From SZUA-309 sp965232595 (GTDB taxonomy: Bacteria > Pseudomonadota > Gammaproteobacteria > Pseudomonadales > Azotimanducaceae), in contig OZ246983.1 in assembly GCA_965232595.1 (NCBI GenBank), positions 124,001 through 188,000 of the forward strand: a stretch of 64,000 nt of DNA, given 5' to 3'. Under the pieces are notes generated by a model, which made no database searches, was not told the DNA's origin, and saw nothing but the letters and a program-made list of their open reading frames with translations. Made by a program: the position numbers and the translations under genes. Shown one piece after another: positions 49,952 through 57,849 of the stretch. Within the stretch, counting starts at the first letter, position 1. Every line of letters begins with the position of its first letter.

Positions 49952-50814
49952 TTCTTACCTCCGGCCCGTTCGTAGGCAATGAGTGCCGCTCTCCGGCCAA
50001 GCACCCCAGCCACTTCTGTTCGAAATTCGATGGTCCCGCGCATGTCGTCGATCGGCTTGCAGGCGGCCTCGCAGGCAGCTGCCAGCGCTGCCAGCGCGTC
50101 GTCGTCGAGCTTGCTGCCGATAATGGCTTTCGCCGCATCTTCGACCAGCAGCACCGTGGGGGCGACGGCACCAAGCGCAACTCGCGCCTTCTTCACCACG
50201 CCCTTGCCGTCGATGGTCAGGTTCACCCCGGCGCTCACGACGGCGATGTCCATCTCCGTGCGCGGGATGAAGCGCAGGTACGCATCGCCGGACTTCGGCT
50301 GCTTCTTCGGCAGGGAGATGGACTCGATGATCTCACCTTTCTTCAGCGAGGTTTTGCCCGGACCGGTGGGGATCTTCTCCACCGCTACCGTGCGACGACC
50401 ACCCGGGCCCACCACGTTGGCTTTGGCGCCGGCGGCAACCATGGCCGGGACGCTGTCAGCCGCCGGAGAAGCGTTGCAGAGGTTGCCCGCCATGGTGGCA
50501 CGACCCTGGATCTGGTCGGAGCCGATCAGGTTGGTGGCTTCCACGACGCCGGGCCAGGCCTTCTTCAGCGCGCTGCTTTTGCCCAGCCGGGAACCGGAGA
50601 CGCCGGCACCGACCTTGAACCCACCATTGCTCGTCTTCTTGATCGCCTGGGTGGCGTCGATGCGTTTGATGTCGACGATGAGGTCGGGCTCAACGGCGCC
50701 ACTTTTCATCCTGACAAGTAAATCTGTGCCCCCGGCAAGAACAACGGCTTTGCCCTTGGCACCTGCCAGGAGCTTGGCCGCCTCTTTCGCGGACGATGGC
50801 GCTTCATATCGCAT
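49948..50814 (-). CDS. Molybdenum hydroxylase, medium FAD-binding subunit
   Basis: This 288-residue subunit is read from ATG 50814 (MRYEAPSSAKEA) with GGGGAGG ten bases before it; the longer frame to 51276 overlaps the divergent SDR and is rejected. The FAD motifs are LAGGTDLLVRMK and TMAGNLCNASPAADS, followed by FIPRTEMDIAVVSAGV. It transfers electrons from the Fe-S clusters to the acceptor. It is first in the operon (FAD, Fe-S, Mo, MoaD). A palindrome at 50853 lies just upstream. Confidence 0.9.
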   Translation of the reverse strand: MRYEAPSSAKEAAKLLAGAKGKAVVLAGGTDLLVRMKSGAVEPDLIVDIKRIDATQAIKKTSNGGFKVGAGVSGSRLGKSSALKKAWPGVVEATNLIGSDQIQGRATMAGNLCNASPAADSVPAMVAAGAKANVVGPGGRRTVAVEKIPTGPGKTSLKKGEIIESISLPKKQPKSGDAYLRFIPRTEMDIAVVSAGVNLTIDGKGVVKKARVALGAVAPTVLLVEDAAKAIIGSKLDDDALAALAAACEAACKPIDDMRGTIEFRTEVAGVLGRRAALIAYERAGGKK

Positions 50815-50852
50815 ACGCGGATAGCCTCCCCAAAGAATGGTCTCATGTGTCT

Positions 50853-50869
50853 CGCAGAGGAACTCTGCG
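50853..50869. promoter_or_regulatory. 17-bp palindrome upstream of the molybdenum hydroxylase operon
   Basis: CGCAGAG-GAA-CTCTGCG is perfectly symmetric and starts 39 bp before the FAD-subunit start, in the 202-bp divergent region shared with the SDR gene. It could be an operator, or a hairpin in the operon's leader; no U-run follows on the operon's strand. Confidence 0.45.
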
Positions 50870-50984
50870 CTTTTCCCCGCCGCCCACACAGTCGCGCGAG
50901 CGGTGCGAAGACTCTCACCCTTTTCCCGGCTGGGGTCAAGGCGCGGCCGGCAGCGTGAGCGCGGCCATGCGGCGGGCAAAGCGA

Positions 50985-50993
50985 TGCTATATT
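50985..50993 (+). promoter_or_regulatory. Extended -10 promoter of the SDR gene
   Basis: TGCTATATT (TGn plus TATATT) lies 24 bp before ATG 51017, and a GGGAGG ribosome site follows. No clear -35 is seen, as is common for extended -10 promoters. Confidence 0.5.
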
Positions 50994-51016
50994 TCCGTCG
51001 TTGAAGGGAGGTTGAT

Positions 51017-51808
51017 ATGGAACTGGAAAACAAAGTCGCCGTGGTCACCGGTGCCGGCTCAGGGATCGGTCGGGCGCTCGCCGTCGGGCTGGCCGCCGTC
51101 GGCGCGAAAGCAGTCGTCTGCACCGATCTGAACGGCGACAACGCCGCGGAAACCGCCGCCATGATCGGTGATGTCGCCAGCGCCCGGGTGCTCGATGTTG
51201 GCGATGAGCAGGCCATCGAGGCGCTGGTTGCCGACACCGAGGCAAACATCGGCCCGATTGACCTCTTCGTTTCCAACGCCGGCTACGGTCAGCGTGGCGG
51301 CCTCGATCTGCCGACCGAAGACTGGATGCGCATGATGAACGTCCACACCTGGTCGCACCTGGCCGCGGCACGGGCTGTGATTCCAGGGATGGTCGAACGC
51401 GGTGGCGGCTACCTGCTCAATACCGCCTCGGCTGCGGGTCTGCTAACGCAGATCGATTCGGGCCCTTACGCCGTCTCCAAGCACGCCGCGGTGGCCTTCG
51501 CCGAGTGGATCGCCATCAACTACGGCGATCAGGGCATCGGTGTCTCGGTGCTCTGCCCGCAGGCTGTCCGTACCGCAATTCTCGGTCCGGGGACCCAGGA
51601 GAAGCGGCCGAAAACCCAGGCCAGCTTCGACGGCGTGCTGGAGCCTGAAGTGGTGGCAGATGCCTGCATCGAGGCCGTGCGCGAAGAGCGGTTCCTGGTG
51701 CTTCCGCATCCGGAAGTCGCCACCTACTTCCAGCGCAAGGCCAACGACTACGACCGCTGGCTCGGCGGCATGCGCCGGTTCCGGGACAGGATCAGCGGCA
51801 AAGGCTGA
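51017..51808 (+). CDS. Short-chain dehydrogenase/reductase
   Basis: This is a 263-residue SDR with cofactor motif GAGSGIG, a SNAGYG loop, TASAAG and the catalytic YAVSK. VLPHPEVATYFQRKANDYDRWLGGMRRFR at the C-terminus mirrors the SDR at 12164-12937 (VLPHPEV...Y..RK..D.DRWL.GMRR), so both belong to one subfamily with a specific C-terminal tail. Substrate unknown. It has an extended -10 promoter and a strong ribosome site. It is divergent from the molybdenum hydroxylase operon. Confidence 0.88.
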   Translation: MELENKVAVVTGAGSGIGRALAVGLAAVGAKAVVCTDLNGDNAAETAAMIGDVASARVLDVGDEQAIEALVADTEANIGPIDLFVSNAGYGQRGGLDLPTEDWMRMMNVHTWSHLAAARAVIPGMVERGGGYLLNTASAAGLLTQIDSGPYAVSKHAAVAFAEWIAINYGDQGIGVSVLCPQAVRTAILGPGTQEKRPKTQASFDGVLEPEVVADACIEAVREERFLVLPHPEVATYFQRKANDYDRWLGGMRRFRDRISGKG

Positions 51809-51820
51809 GCGGCGCAGCTG

Positions 51821-52171
51821 GTGCGGGAACCGACGGCAGATACGCTGGCGCTGGGTACGAGCCTGGCCCTGGCCCTCATCGTCAGCGCCCTCCACTACGC
51901 GGTGTTCCGGCTCATTTACCGATTTGCCGACATCTACCAGGAGTTCGATGGTGATCTGCCGGGCATCACCCGGCTGCTGCTGGAGAGCCCGATCATCTAC
52001 TGGATCTGGCCCGTGCTGGTGACCGTCTGCCTGCTGCTGCACCACGCCGGCCAGGTCAGCCGTCGCCTGGCGCTGGGTTTCGCCACCATCGGCACCGGCG
52101 TCACAACCTTTCTGTGCGTCGTCGCACTGTACCTGCCGTATTTCCAGCTAGGATCACTGGTAGTTGATTAG
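51821..52171 (+). CDS. Small integral membrane protein
   Basis: This 116-residue protein starts at GTG 51821, 13 bp after the SDR. Hydrophobic helices at about 12-33, 58-78 and 84-107 are separated by short polar loops; the loop FADIYQEFDGDLPGITRLLLESP between helices 1 and 2 is the most conserved-looking part. I do not recognise the family with confidence; the loop recalls a segment seen near PilC/GspF-like small membrane proteins. It may work with the zinc-ribbon protein that follows by 12 bp. Confidence 0.65.
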   Translation: MREPTADTLALGTSLALALIVSALHYAVFRLIYRFADIYQEFDGDLPGITRLLLESPIIYWIWPVLVTVCLLLHHAGQVSRRLALGFATIGTGVTTFLCVVALYLPYFQLGSLVVD

Positions 52172-52182
52172 AGCCCAACCCC

Positions 52183-52728
52183 ATGTCCCAGTGCCCGAAT
52201 CGCTGCGGAGCGCTCACAGCCGCTGAGTACGAAGAAGTCCAGGTCGACTATTGCCCTGCCTGCCATGGCGCCTGGCTCGACTACGGCAAGCTGAGCCGGA
52301 TCATCAAGAACCGCCAGCGCACCTGGTCGGCGGATCGGGTCCGAAGGGTGCTGGCAAAGCTGGATGGCTACAACACGCCTCCCATGCCGGAAGGCAGAGA
52401 ACTGCTCTGCCCTGCCTGCGAGGTGACGCTGGACGAGGTCAACTACCAGGGCACCAGCAACATCATCGTCAATCCCTGCCCGGTCCTGCACGGGCTGTGG
52501 CTCGACGCCGGCGAGATCGCCACCATTCAGATCTACATGGAGCACTGGAGCGACTATGCCCGCGAGCACGCCGACGAGATCGGCGAGTCGGTGCAGAAAG
52601 TGACCGCGCAGCTGCAGGCGTCGATCGACGCCAAGCTGATCGAGGACGGCGTCGCCTCGTCGAGCGCTGCCAACCGGCTGGTGTTCGAAACGCTGGAGCT
52701 GCTCGAGCAGTGGAGGAACGCAGGATGA
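52183..52728 (+). CDS. Two-module zinc-ribbon (zf-TFIIB-like) protein
   Basis: This is a 181-residue soluble protein. The first ribbon is CPNRCG, then VDYCPACHGAWLDYGKL; the second is CPACEVTLDEV, then NPCPVLHGLWLDAGEI. The GxWLD-x-G core is the zf-TFIIB (COG3809-type) signature. The second ribbon lacks one Cys of its latter pair (CPVL), so zinc binding there may be weakened. A helical tail of about 60 residues follows. The role is unknown; related proteins are thought to bind nucleic acids or proteins. It overlaps the next gene by 4 bp (ATGA). Confidence 0.78.
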   Translation: MSQCPNRCGALTAAEYEEVQVDYCPACHGAWLDYGKLSRIIKNRQRTWSADRVRRVLAKLDGYNTPPMPEGRELLCPACEVTLDEVNYQGTSNIIVNPCPVLHGLWLDAGEIATIQIYMEHWSDYAREHADEIGESVQKVTAQLQASIDAKLIEDGVASSSAANRLVFETLELLEQWRNAG

Positions 52729-53000
52729 TGCTCGCCCTGCTGAAAGTGCCCTTCCTGCTCGCGGCCTACCTGACCTGGCGCAACACCGGCAACGCCAAGT
52801 GGGCGGCCGGCGTCTGGGGCTTCGGGTCGTTTGCCATGACCCTGCTGCTGATCGGCCTGAACGGACCGGTGGCACTGTACGGCATTGCCGCTTTTCTGCT
52901 GGCCTGGGCACTGTTTTACGGCCTCTCTTTTCTCGAGGGCTCCGTGCTGACCCTGCCGGCTTTTGCTATCGGTAGCGCCGTGCTCCTCTACTTCTCCTGA
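52725..53000 (+). CDS. Small hydrophobic membrane protein
   Basis: This 91-residue protein starts at ATG 52725 in an ATGA overlap with the zinc-ribbon stop; ATG 52728 is an equal alternative. It is mostly hydrophobic, with three or four predicted helices (about 3-17, 27-44, 47-64, 70-89). Nothing in it identifies a family. Strict coupling to the zinc-ribbon gene and the membrane protein before it suggests a three-gene unit. Confidence 0.6.
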   Translation: MMLALLKVPFLLAAYLTWRNTGNAKWAAGVWGFGSFAMTLLLIGLNGPVALYGIAAFLLAWALFYGLSFLEGSVLTLPAFAIGSAVLLYFS

Positions 53001-53003
53001 ACA

Positions 53004-53030
53004 GAAAAAAGCCCCGCATGGCGCGGGGCT
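53004..53030 (-). terminator. Rho-independent terminator of the PhoX-like gene
   Basis: Read on the minus strand, AGCCCCGC and GCGGGGCT form an 8-bp stem with a 5-nt loop, followed by TTTTTT. It lies 52 bp after the PhoX-like stop. Read on the plus strand there is no U-run. Confidence 0.88.
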
Positions 53031-53081
53031 CGAGGACCAGGGTCACCAGAGGGGAGCTGGCGCCCTGTTCTGCGGGCTGCT

Positions 53082-54782
53082 TTAAGGACGCAGCGCGCTG
53101 GAGTAGCGGCCGGCCCGATCCAGCTTGCGCTGGAAGTTCACGTCACGCGCCTTGGTGCAGGTGCGGATTCTGTGCTTGCCGTAGTAGTGGTACTTCCAGC
53201 CTTTGTCTTCGCATACCGGCGGCACCACGTTGGCGATGTCGAACTCCCAGACTGCGTCACCGTGCTGGCCGCCAACCGCTATGTCGGTGGTCGTCGGGTG
53301 CTGCACGGCGATCACGAACCTGGACGGGTCCTTCGGATGGAAGATCATGCCGGTCGCTTCGGAGCCGTTCACCTGCAGGCTGATGAAGTGATCGATGGAC
53401 TCAGCCACCCCATCGTTGTCCAGATCCCGCGCGAACCAGACGTCGCCACCGACATCGCCACTGTTCGGAGAGTCTTCGATGATGTAGATGTTGCCGAGCG
53501 CGTCCTGAGCCAGGTTGTCCGGCGAGTTCAGCACGCCGGTCGTCGGCAGAAAGCCGGCGTTCTTCGGCGTTTCCTGACTGGCGAACTGGCGAACAATGGC
53601 CTTGTCCCAACCGATGTTCTCGATGGAGATCACAGCGTTCTCGGACGTTGTGGTCACGTAGAGCATCTCGTTGCCGTACTTGCTCTTGCCGATGGTCATG
53701 TCTTCCGGACGGCCGAAAGGCGTGCCGTTGACGTCATCGGCTGAGTCACGCCCCGGGCGAGCAGAGGGCTGGCAGCGGTTCTCGGAAGGCACACACTGAT
53801 CGCTGTCATCCAGATCGGAGTTGTCGAAGGGATTTCTCACGCCGGGCAACGGGTTGCCGTTCCAGTCAGTGATCGGCACCCAGGTGGCATGGCCAAAGCG
53901 GGACGCCTGTACGGCCGGATCTTTGTTGACGTCGGAATCGGAGCTGCCGCTGCCGTCCCAGCGCTCGTCGGCGTTGCCGGTGAAGCCATCGGTCACCAGC
54001 ACAGACGTCTGACCACCGGCCGCGTAGTCTCCGGGCTTGCTCAGCGCCAGCTTGTAGATGGAGCCGGAGCGGTCTTCGTCGATGAAGTAGATCACCTTGT
54101 TCTCATACTTGAGCGAGAAGTTGATCCCCTCGTGAGACACCTTGGCGATGCTGTCCAGCTCGCGGTAGTCCTTGCCGGGCTGCATGCTCTCTGAACCGGC
54201 AACCGGGTTCGCAGGCACGTCACCAAACGGGTCCATCACTTCGACCACGCGGCCCTGGCCGGACCATTCCTCAGCAGCGATCACCGTCTTGTTCGGGGTC
54301 AGGCGCGCCGGGTCGAAGGCACCGTAGTCGTAAGCCCAGGTATCACCGAGGATGTCATTCCGGTCACCGGTCTCGTTGCCGGCGAAGATCAGCTGGGTTT
54401 CGCCGGTTTCCGAATCGTAGCGGGATACCCCGGCGCCGATACCGGTTTCGTGCGGAATGAAGATGTAGCGACCGTAGGGACCGTACGCCAGCATGTCGAA
54501 CATCGATGCCGATCTGCCGGACGGGTTACCGCGGCCATCACCGTCGGTGCGCTGGATAGACTGGAGCACGTCGTTCTCGACTTCGACCAGGCTCATCAGC
54601 CTGCTCTGGCTGATGCCGCCCGGCGTCTGCCAGGGCGAGTTCAGCTCGTTCACGTGATCGGGTGACGCGACGGCTGAAGACTGAGTCAGGGGCGAGAAGT
54701 AAGGGTTGGTGCCTGCAACCGCCGCCTGTGAAACCGCCAACGCAAGGGCGCCAACAGCCAGGTGCTTGGATCTTAACTGCAT
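53082..54782 (-). CDS. PhoX/DUF839-family exported protein
   Basis: This 566-residue protein has a Sec signal peptide ending AVAG. The DUF839 fold is a beta-propeller around a Ca/Fe site; matching segments are RYIFIPHETG, EEWSGQGRVVEV, VSHEGINFSLKYENKVIYFIDED, GRPEDMTIG and NSPDNLAQDALGNIYIIED. PhoX proteins are periplasmic Ca-dependent alkaline phosphatases, but many DUF839 members have unknown activity. The C-terminal cysteines (about 520-540) may form a disulfide. It ends at an intrinsic terminator. A diheme cytochrome gene lies upstream on the same strand. Confidence 0.83.
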   Translation of the reverse strand: MQLRSKHLAVGALALAVSQAAVAGTNPYFSPLTQSSAVASPDHVNELNSPWQTPGGISQSRLMSLVEVENDVLQSIQRTDGDGRGNPSGRSASMFDMLAYGPYGRYIFIPHETGIGAGVSRYDSETGETQLIFAGNETGDRNDILGDTWAYDYGAFDPARLTPNKTVIAAEEWSGQGRVVEVMDPFGDVPANPVAGSESMQPGKDYRELDSIAKVSHEGINFSLKYENKVIYFIDEDRSGSIYKLALSKPGDYAAGGQTSVLVTDGFTGNADERWDGSGSSDSDVNKDPAVQASRFGHATWVPITDWNGNPLPGVRNPFDNSDLDDSDQCVPSENRCQPSARPGRDSADDVNGTPFGRPEDMTIGKSKYGNEMLYVTTTSENAVISIENIGWDKAIVRQFASQETPKNAGFLPTTGVLNSPDNLAQDALGNIYIIEDSPNSGDVGGDVWFARDLDNDGVAESIDHFISLQVNGSEATGMIFHPKDPSRFVIAVQHPTTTDIAVGGQHGDAVWEFDIANVVPPVCEDKGWKYHYYGKHRIRTCTKARDVNFQRKLDRAGRYSSALRP

Positions 54783-54947
54783 GGTTTTCTCTCTCTTAGA
54801 GCTGGATTGATTTTCGGGTTCGGGACGTCCGCACTCCTCATCCCCAGTGCGAATCAGCGAACAACGGCAGGTTGCCTCAGAGAGATTTCATGCAGGTTTC
54901 GCGCAGGTAACGATTGGGTGAAGCTCGCGTGACGGAATGACGACAGC

Positions 54948-56645
54948 TCAGTCGGCGGCAGTCGGAATGACCGGCATGCGCTCTGCTGCCACCTCGTTCC
55001 CGGGCTGGCTCCAGTCCAGACGAATGTCCCAGGTGAAGAACCTGTCGACCGGCAGGGTTGGCGCTGTTTCGTTGTCGATGTGCCGGAAGACGTTCTCCGG
55101 CGGCACGACCGTTGCGTCACGACCGAACAGGTAGCTCTGCTCCGCGACGATCACGCGATAGGCTTTGTTCAGCTCACGGGCCCGTTCCGGCGAGGGGGCG
55201 ATCAGGTCGTAGACATCTTCTGCCTCGGCGAGCGCCTGCTCATTCAACCGACCATCGGTGTGAAACCAGCGGCTGAACATCTCCGGATTGGAGCGGAACT
55301 CGCCGCCACCGCCGACCCGCTCGAGGTAAGTGGCGATCTCACCTTTCTCTTCTCCCATATTCGGCGCGTCACGCATGCCGCGAAGGTTGATGTAGCCCCA
55401 GCCCGCCGCGCCGTCCACTTTCCGCGGGAAGCCGAACGTCTTGTCGATGGTTGCACCGATGGACGCGTGGCAGCCCATGCAGAACAGGTTTTCCTCGTAG
55501 GAGAGGGTTCTGAGCGCGCCGTCATGCCCTTCAATAAAGCCCTGCACCGACCAGCCGAAGCCGTTGTCGAGACCATGATCGCCGATGAGCGGGTAGGCAG
55601 GGAGCCGCCCAGCTTCCTTGGCGAAATTCTCCAGCTCGTACTCCCGGTCGTAGATCGCCTTGTTATAGGCCTTCCACTTCCGCATGTAGCGGACTTCCTT
55701 CATCCGCTGCGGTACCACGATCTGCCCGTCGTCATCTACGCCGACGTAGCGGACCGTGTGCAGAAACTCAGTGTCCTGCGGGTAGAGGTAGGTGCTGGTC
55801 AGCATGTCCGAAGCCGCCCCGACGTAGAAATCCCGGGCCAGCACCTCGCGCGCAGTGCCGAGCTTGCCGTTCCCGTCGAGATCAACGCCGACCCGGTTCT
55901 CGTCGATCGGCAGGGAGCTGATCCGCTCGAATCCTTTGAGCGACACCTCAACGAGCGCCAGGTTCGCCTTGTAGATCTCATGCGAGTACTCACCGTCGGC
56001 ATCCGTTCGGAAGCGCTCGCCGAGCCGGATCATCACGTCGTCGGTCGAGCCGTTGGTTGGCCAGAAGGTGCTCGGCAGCGGCTTGTAGTTGAACGCCACC
56101 CAGTGGCTGCCATCCAGCGCAAAACCCTCGTCGTCGAAGGCGGCGGCCGCCAGGTGCAGGTTTTCCAGGTCCGGGATCCAGCCGCCAAACTCTGCTGCGC
56201 GCAATCGCGGCGCCAGGGCGGTGTAGTTGTCCTGGTTCACCCAGGCATCGATCTCCTGGTCGGAGATGGCCGCCACCGCCTCAGAGCGATCCACGAACAG
56301 GTTCTCCCAGTGGTTGGTCATGCCCACATCGCTGAAGGCGTAGGAGATCTGCAGCCGACCGTCAGCCATGGTGTTCTCGCGACCGGCAACCGGGTTCTGG
56401 TGGCACACGTAGCAGGGATTGAACTGGCCGTCTGTCTTCGTGTAGCACTGGGGCGGAATCGGCGCCTCCGCGTTGAAGGTCGTGTGCGTGGGATGAAGAT
56501 CGGGTAGCGGTCGCGTCACCACGTCCTCCTGCGCCTTCAGGATCTTCAGCACTTGTCGATGAAGCGGCTCCGGTTCGGCGAGAGAGGCCAGGGAAGTCGT
56601 CAGCAGGAAAGTGCAAGCGCCGGATGCAAGGATGAAGCGGTACAT
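54948..56645 (-). CDS. Exported diheme c-type cytochrome, large, unknown family
   Basis: This 565-residue protein has a signal peptide (about 1-23). Two CxxCH haem motifs are present: CYVCH at 78-82 and CMGCH near residues 388-392, more than 300 residues apart. Between them lies a domain with DxDGNG-like text (GVDLDGNGKLG) that may bind calcium. It resembles no standard cytochrome c peroxidase (no MauG-type spacing) and no simple c domain. Periplasmic electron transfer or a peroxidase-like role is possible. Adjacent to the PhoX-like gene, with 165 bp between. Confidence 0.75.
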   Translation of the reverse strand: MYRFILASGACTFLLTTSLASLAEPEPLHRQVLKILKAQEDVVTRPLPDLHPTHTTFNAEAPIPPQCYTKTDGQFNPCYVCHQNPVAGRENTMADGRLQISYAFSDVGMTNHWENLFVDRSEAVAAISDQEIDAWVNQDNYTALAPRLRAAEFGGWIPDLENLHLAAAAFDDEGFALDGSHWVAFNYKPLPSTFWPTNGSTDDVMIRLGERFRTDADGEYSHEIYKANLALVEVSLKGFERISSLPIDENRVGVDLDGNGKLGTAREVLARDFYVGAASDMLTSTYLYPQDTEFLHTVRYVGVDDDGQIVVPQRMKEVRYMRKWKAYNKAIYDREYELENFAKEAGRLPAYPLIGDHGLDNGFGWSVQGFIEGHDGALRTLSYEENLFCMGCHASIGATIDKTFGFPRKVDGAAGWGYINLRGMRDAPNMGEEKGEIATYLERVGGGGEFRSNPEMFSRWFHTDGRLNEQALAEAEDVYDLIAPSPERARELNKAYRVIVAEQSYLFGRDATVVPPENVFRHIDNETAPTLPVDRFFTWDIRLDWSQPGNEVAAERMPVIPTAAD

Positions 56646-56723
56646 TTCAGGCCTGGTCGAGTACAGCGAACGCAGGACCGTACCGCAGCGAAGTTACCGA
56701 TCAATGACGCCTGCCGCTTTCCG

Positions 56724-57251
56724 TCAGCGCGGAACGTCCCCCTGCAGCTCGGCCAGGCGCTCTGCTGCGGAAGCTTCCACCGCTTCGGCTTCAGCCAGGC
56801 GGGTTTCCAACTCGTCGTACTCGTCGACGATCCCGTCCAGGAAGATCATCATCTCTTCCTCCAGCAGCTCCGGGTCCATACCCTGAGATTCCATCTCGCC
56901 AAGCTCGGCTTCCTTGGCATCGAAGCGGGTATCCAGCACGTCCAGCTCCGCCTCCACCGCTTCCAGATCCGCCACGGCCGCCTGCCAGACGGTGCGCGCC
57001 TCGGCGATCTCCGCCGGATCAACCACCGGCAGCTCAGGCTCGGGGGTAGGCGCGGATGTCACTCCGGCAGCGCCTGCGTCAGACGCCGGCAGGCTCTCGA
57101 CCGGCTTCAACTCCACTTCCGGAGACGTTGCGATGGGCCGCTCAATTTCCGCAGCCGGCTCGGTGACGTCATCCTGTCGAAAGAGGTAGATGGCGACCAC
57201 AATGGCGACGCCGACCAGGACGGCTGAGATTTCGAAGAGTCTGTTACGCAT
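56724..57251 (-). CDS. Membrane-anchored coiled-coil protein
   Basis: This 175-residue protein has one N-terminal hydrophobic helix (about 8-24, VGVAIVVAIYL), then a Pro/Ala-rich linker and an acidic coiled coil (about 80-170) of Glu/Ala/Leu heptads ending LAELQGDVPR. It could be a periplasmic or cytoplasmic tether, depending on topology; no lipobox is seen. Composition is far more acidic than its neighbours. The function is unknown. Confidence 0.65.
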   Translation of the reverse strand: MRNRLFEISAVLVGVAIVVAIYLFRQDDVTEPAAEIERPIATSPEVELKPVESLPASDAGAAGVTSAPTPEPELPVVDPAEIAEARTVWQAAVADLEAVEAELDVLDTRFDAKEAELGEMESQGMDPELLEEEMMIFLDGIVDEYDELETRLAEAEAVEASAAERLAELQGDVPR

Positions 57252-57306
57252 AGTCAGTCAGTTGTTTAGCGGAGAAGCAACTTAGGCCACAGTTGTTGCG
57301 AGCAGA

Positions 57307-57834
57307 TTAAACCATCCGCTCTGCCGGAAGTGAGATGTACAGCAGGGTATTCGGGTCGTTGTCGTAGCGGTCGTCCGCCAGCACGAACGAGGCGTTTTCC
57401 AGCATGCGAACCGACGCCTGGTTGTCTCGATGCACGGTCGCCCGCAGCTCGCCGAGTGCCAGCGTCTCCCAGGCCCAGCGCACCAGGCCGGCGAGCAGCT
57501 CGGTGCCGAGCCCTTGCCCCCAGTAATCCCGATACAGGCCGTAGAGAATCTCCTCGCCGCCTTCGTCCGGCCGGGCAATCCCGCTCCAGCCGATCAGCTC
57601 GCCAGTCGCCTTCAGCACCACGGCTCCCGTACCGTAGCCATAGCGCTCGACGTTGTCCCGGCTGTTATTGATCCACTGCCGGGTCAGCTCTCTGGACAGG
57701 GGTTGGCCATCGCCAACGTAGCGGGACGTCAGCTCATCCGCGTTGATGAACGCCAGCCGATCCAGATCGTCCGGCTCGAAGCGCCTGAACTGCAGCCGTT
57801 CTGTCTCGAAACCGTTCACGTCGCCCTCCGTCAT
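57307..57834 (-). CDS. GNAT acetyltransferase, RimJ/RimL-like
   Basis: This is a 175-residue acetyltransferase. The beginning FETERLQFRRFEPDDLDRL and the motif DYWGQGLGTELLAGLVRWA (acetyl-CoA binding, Q/R-x-x-G-x-G/A, near residues 106-115) are typical. NQASVRMLENASFV marks the C-terminal strand pair. Such enzymes acetylate N-termini of proteins, small amines or antibiotics. It lies 15 bp downstream of the carboxylase gene on the same strand. Confidence 0.85.
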   Translation of the reverse strand: MTEGDVNGFETERLQFRRFEPDDLDRLAFINADELTSRYVGDGQPLSRELTRQWINNSRDNVERYGYGTGAVVLKATGELIGWSGIARPDEGGEEILYGLYRDYWGQGLGTELLAGLVRWAWETLALGELRATVHRDNQASVRMLENASFVLADDRYDNDPNTLLYISLPAERMV

Positions 57835-57849
57835 CCTGCAGGCAACCGA

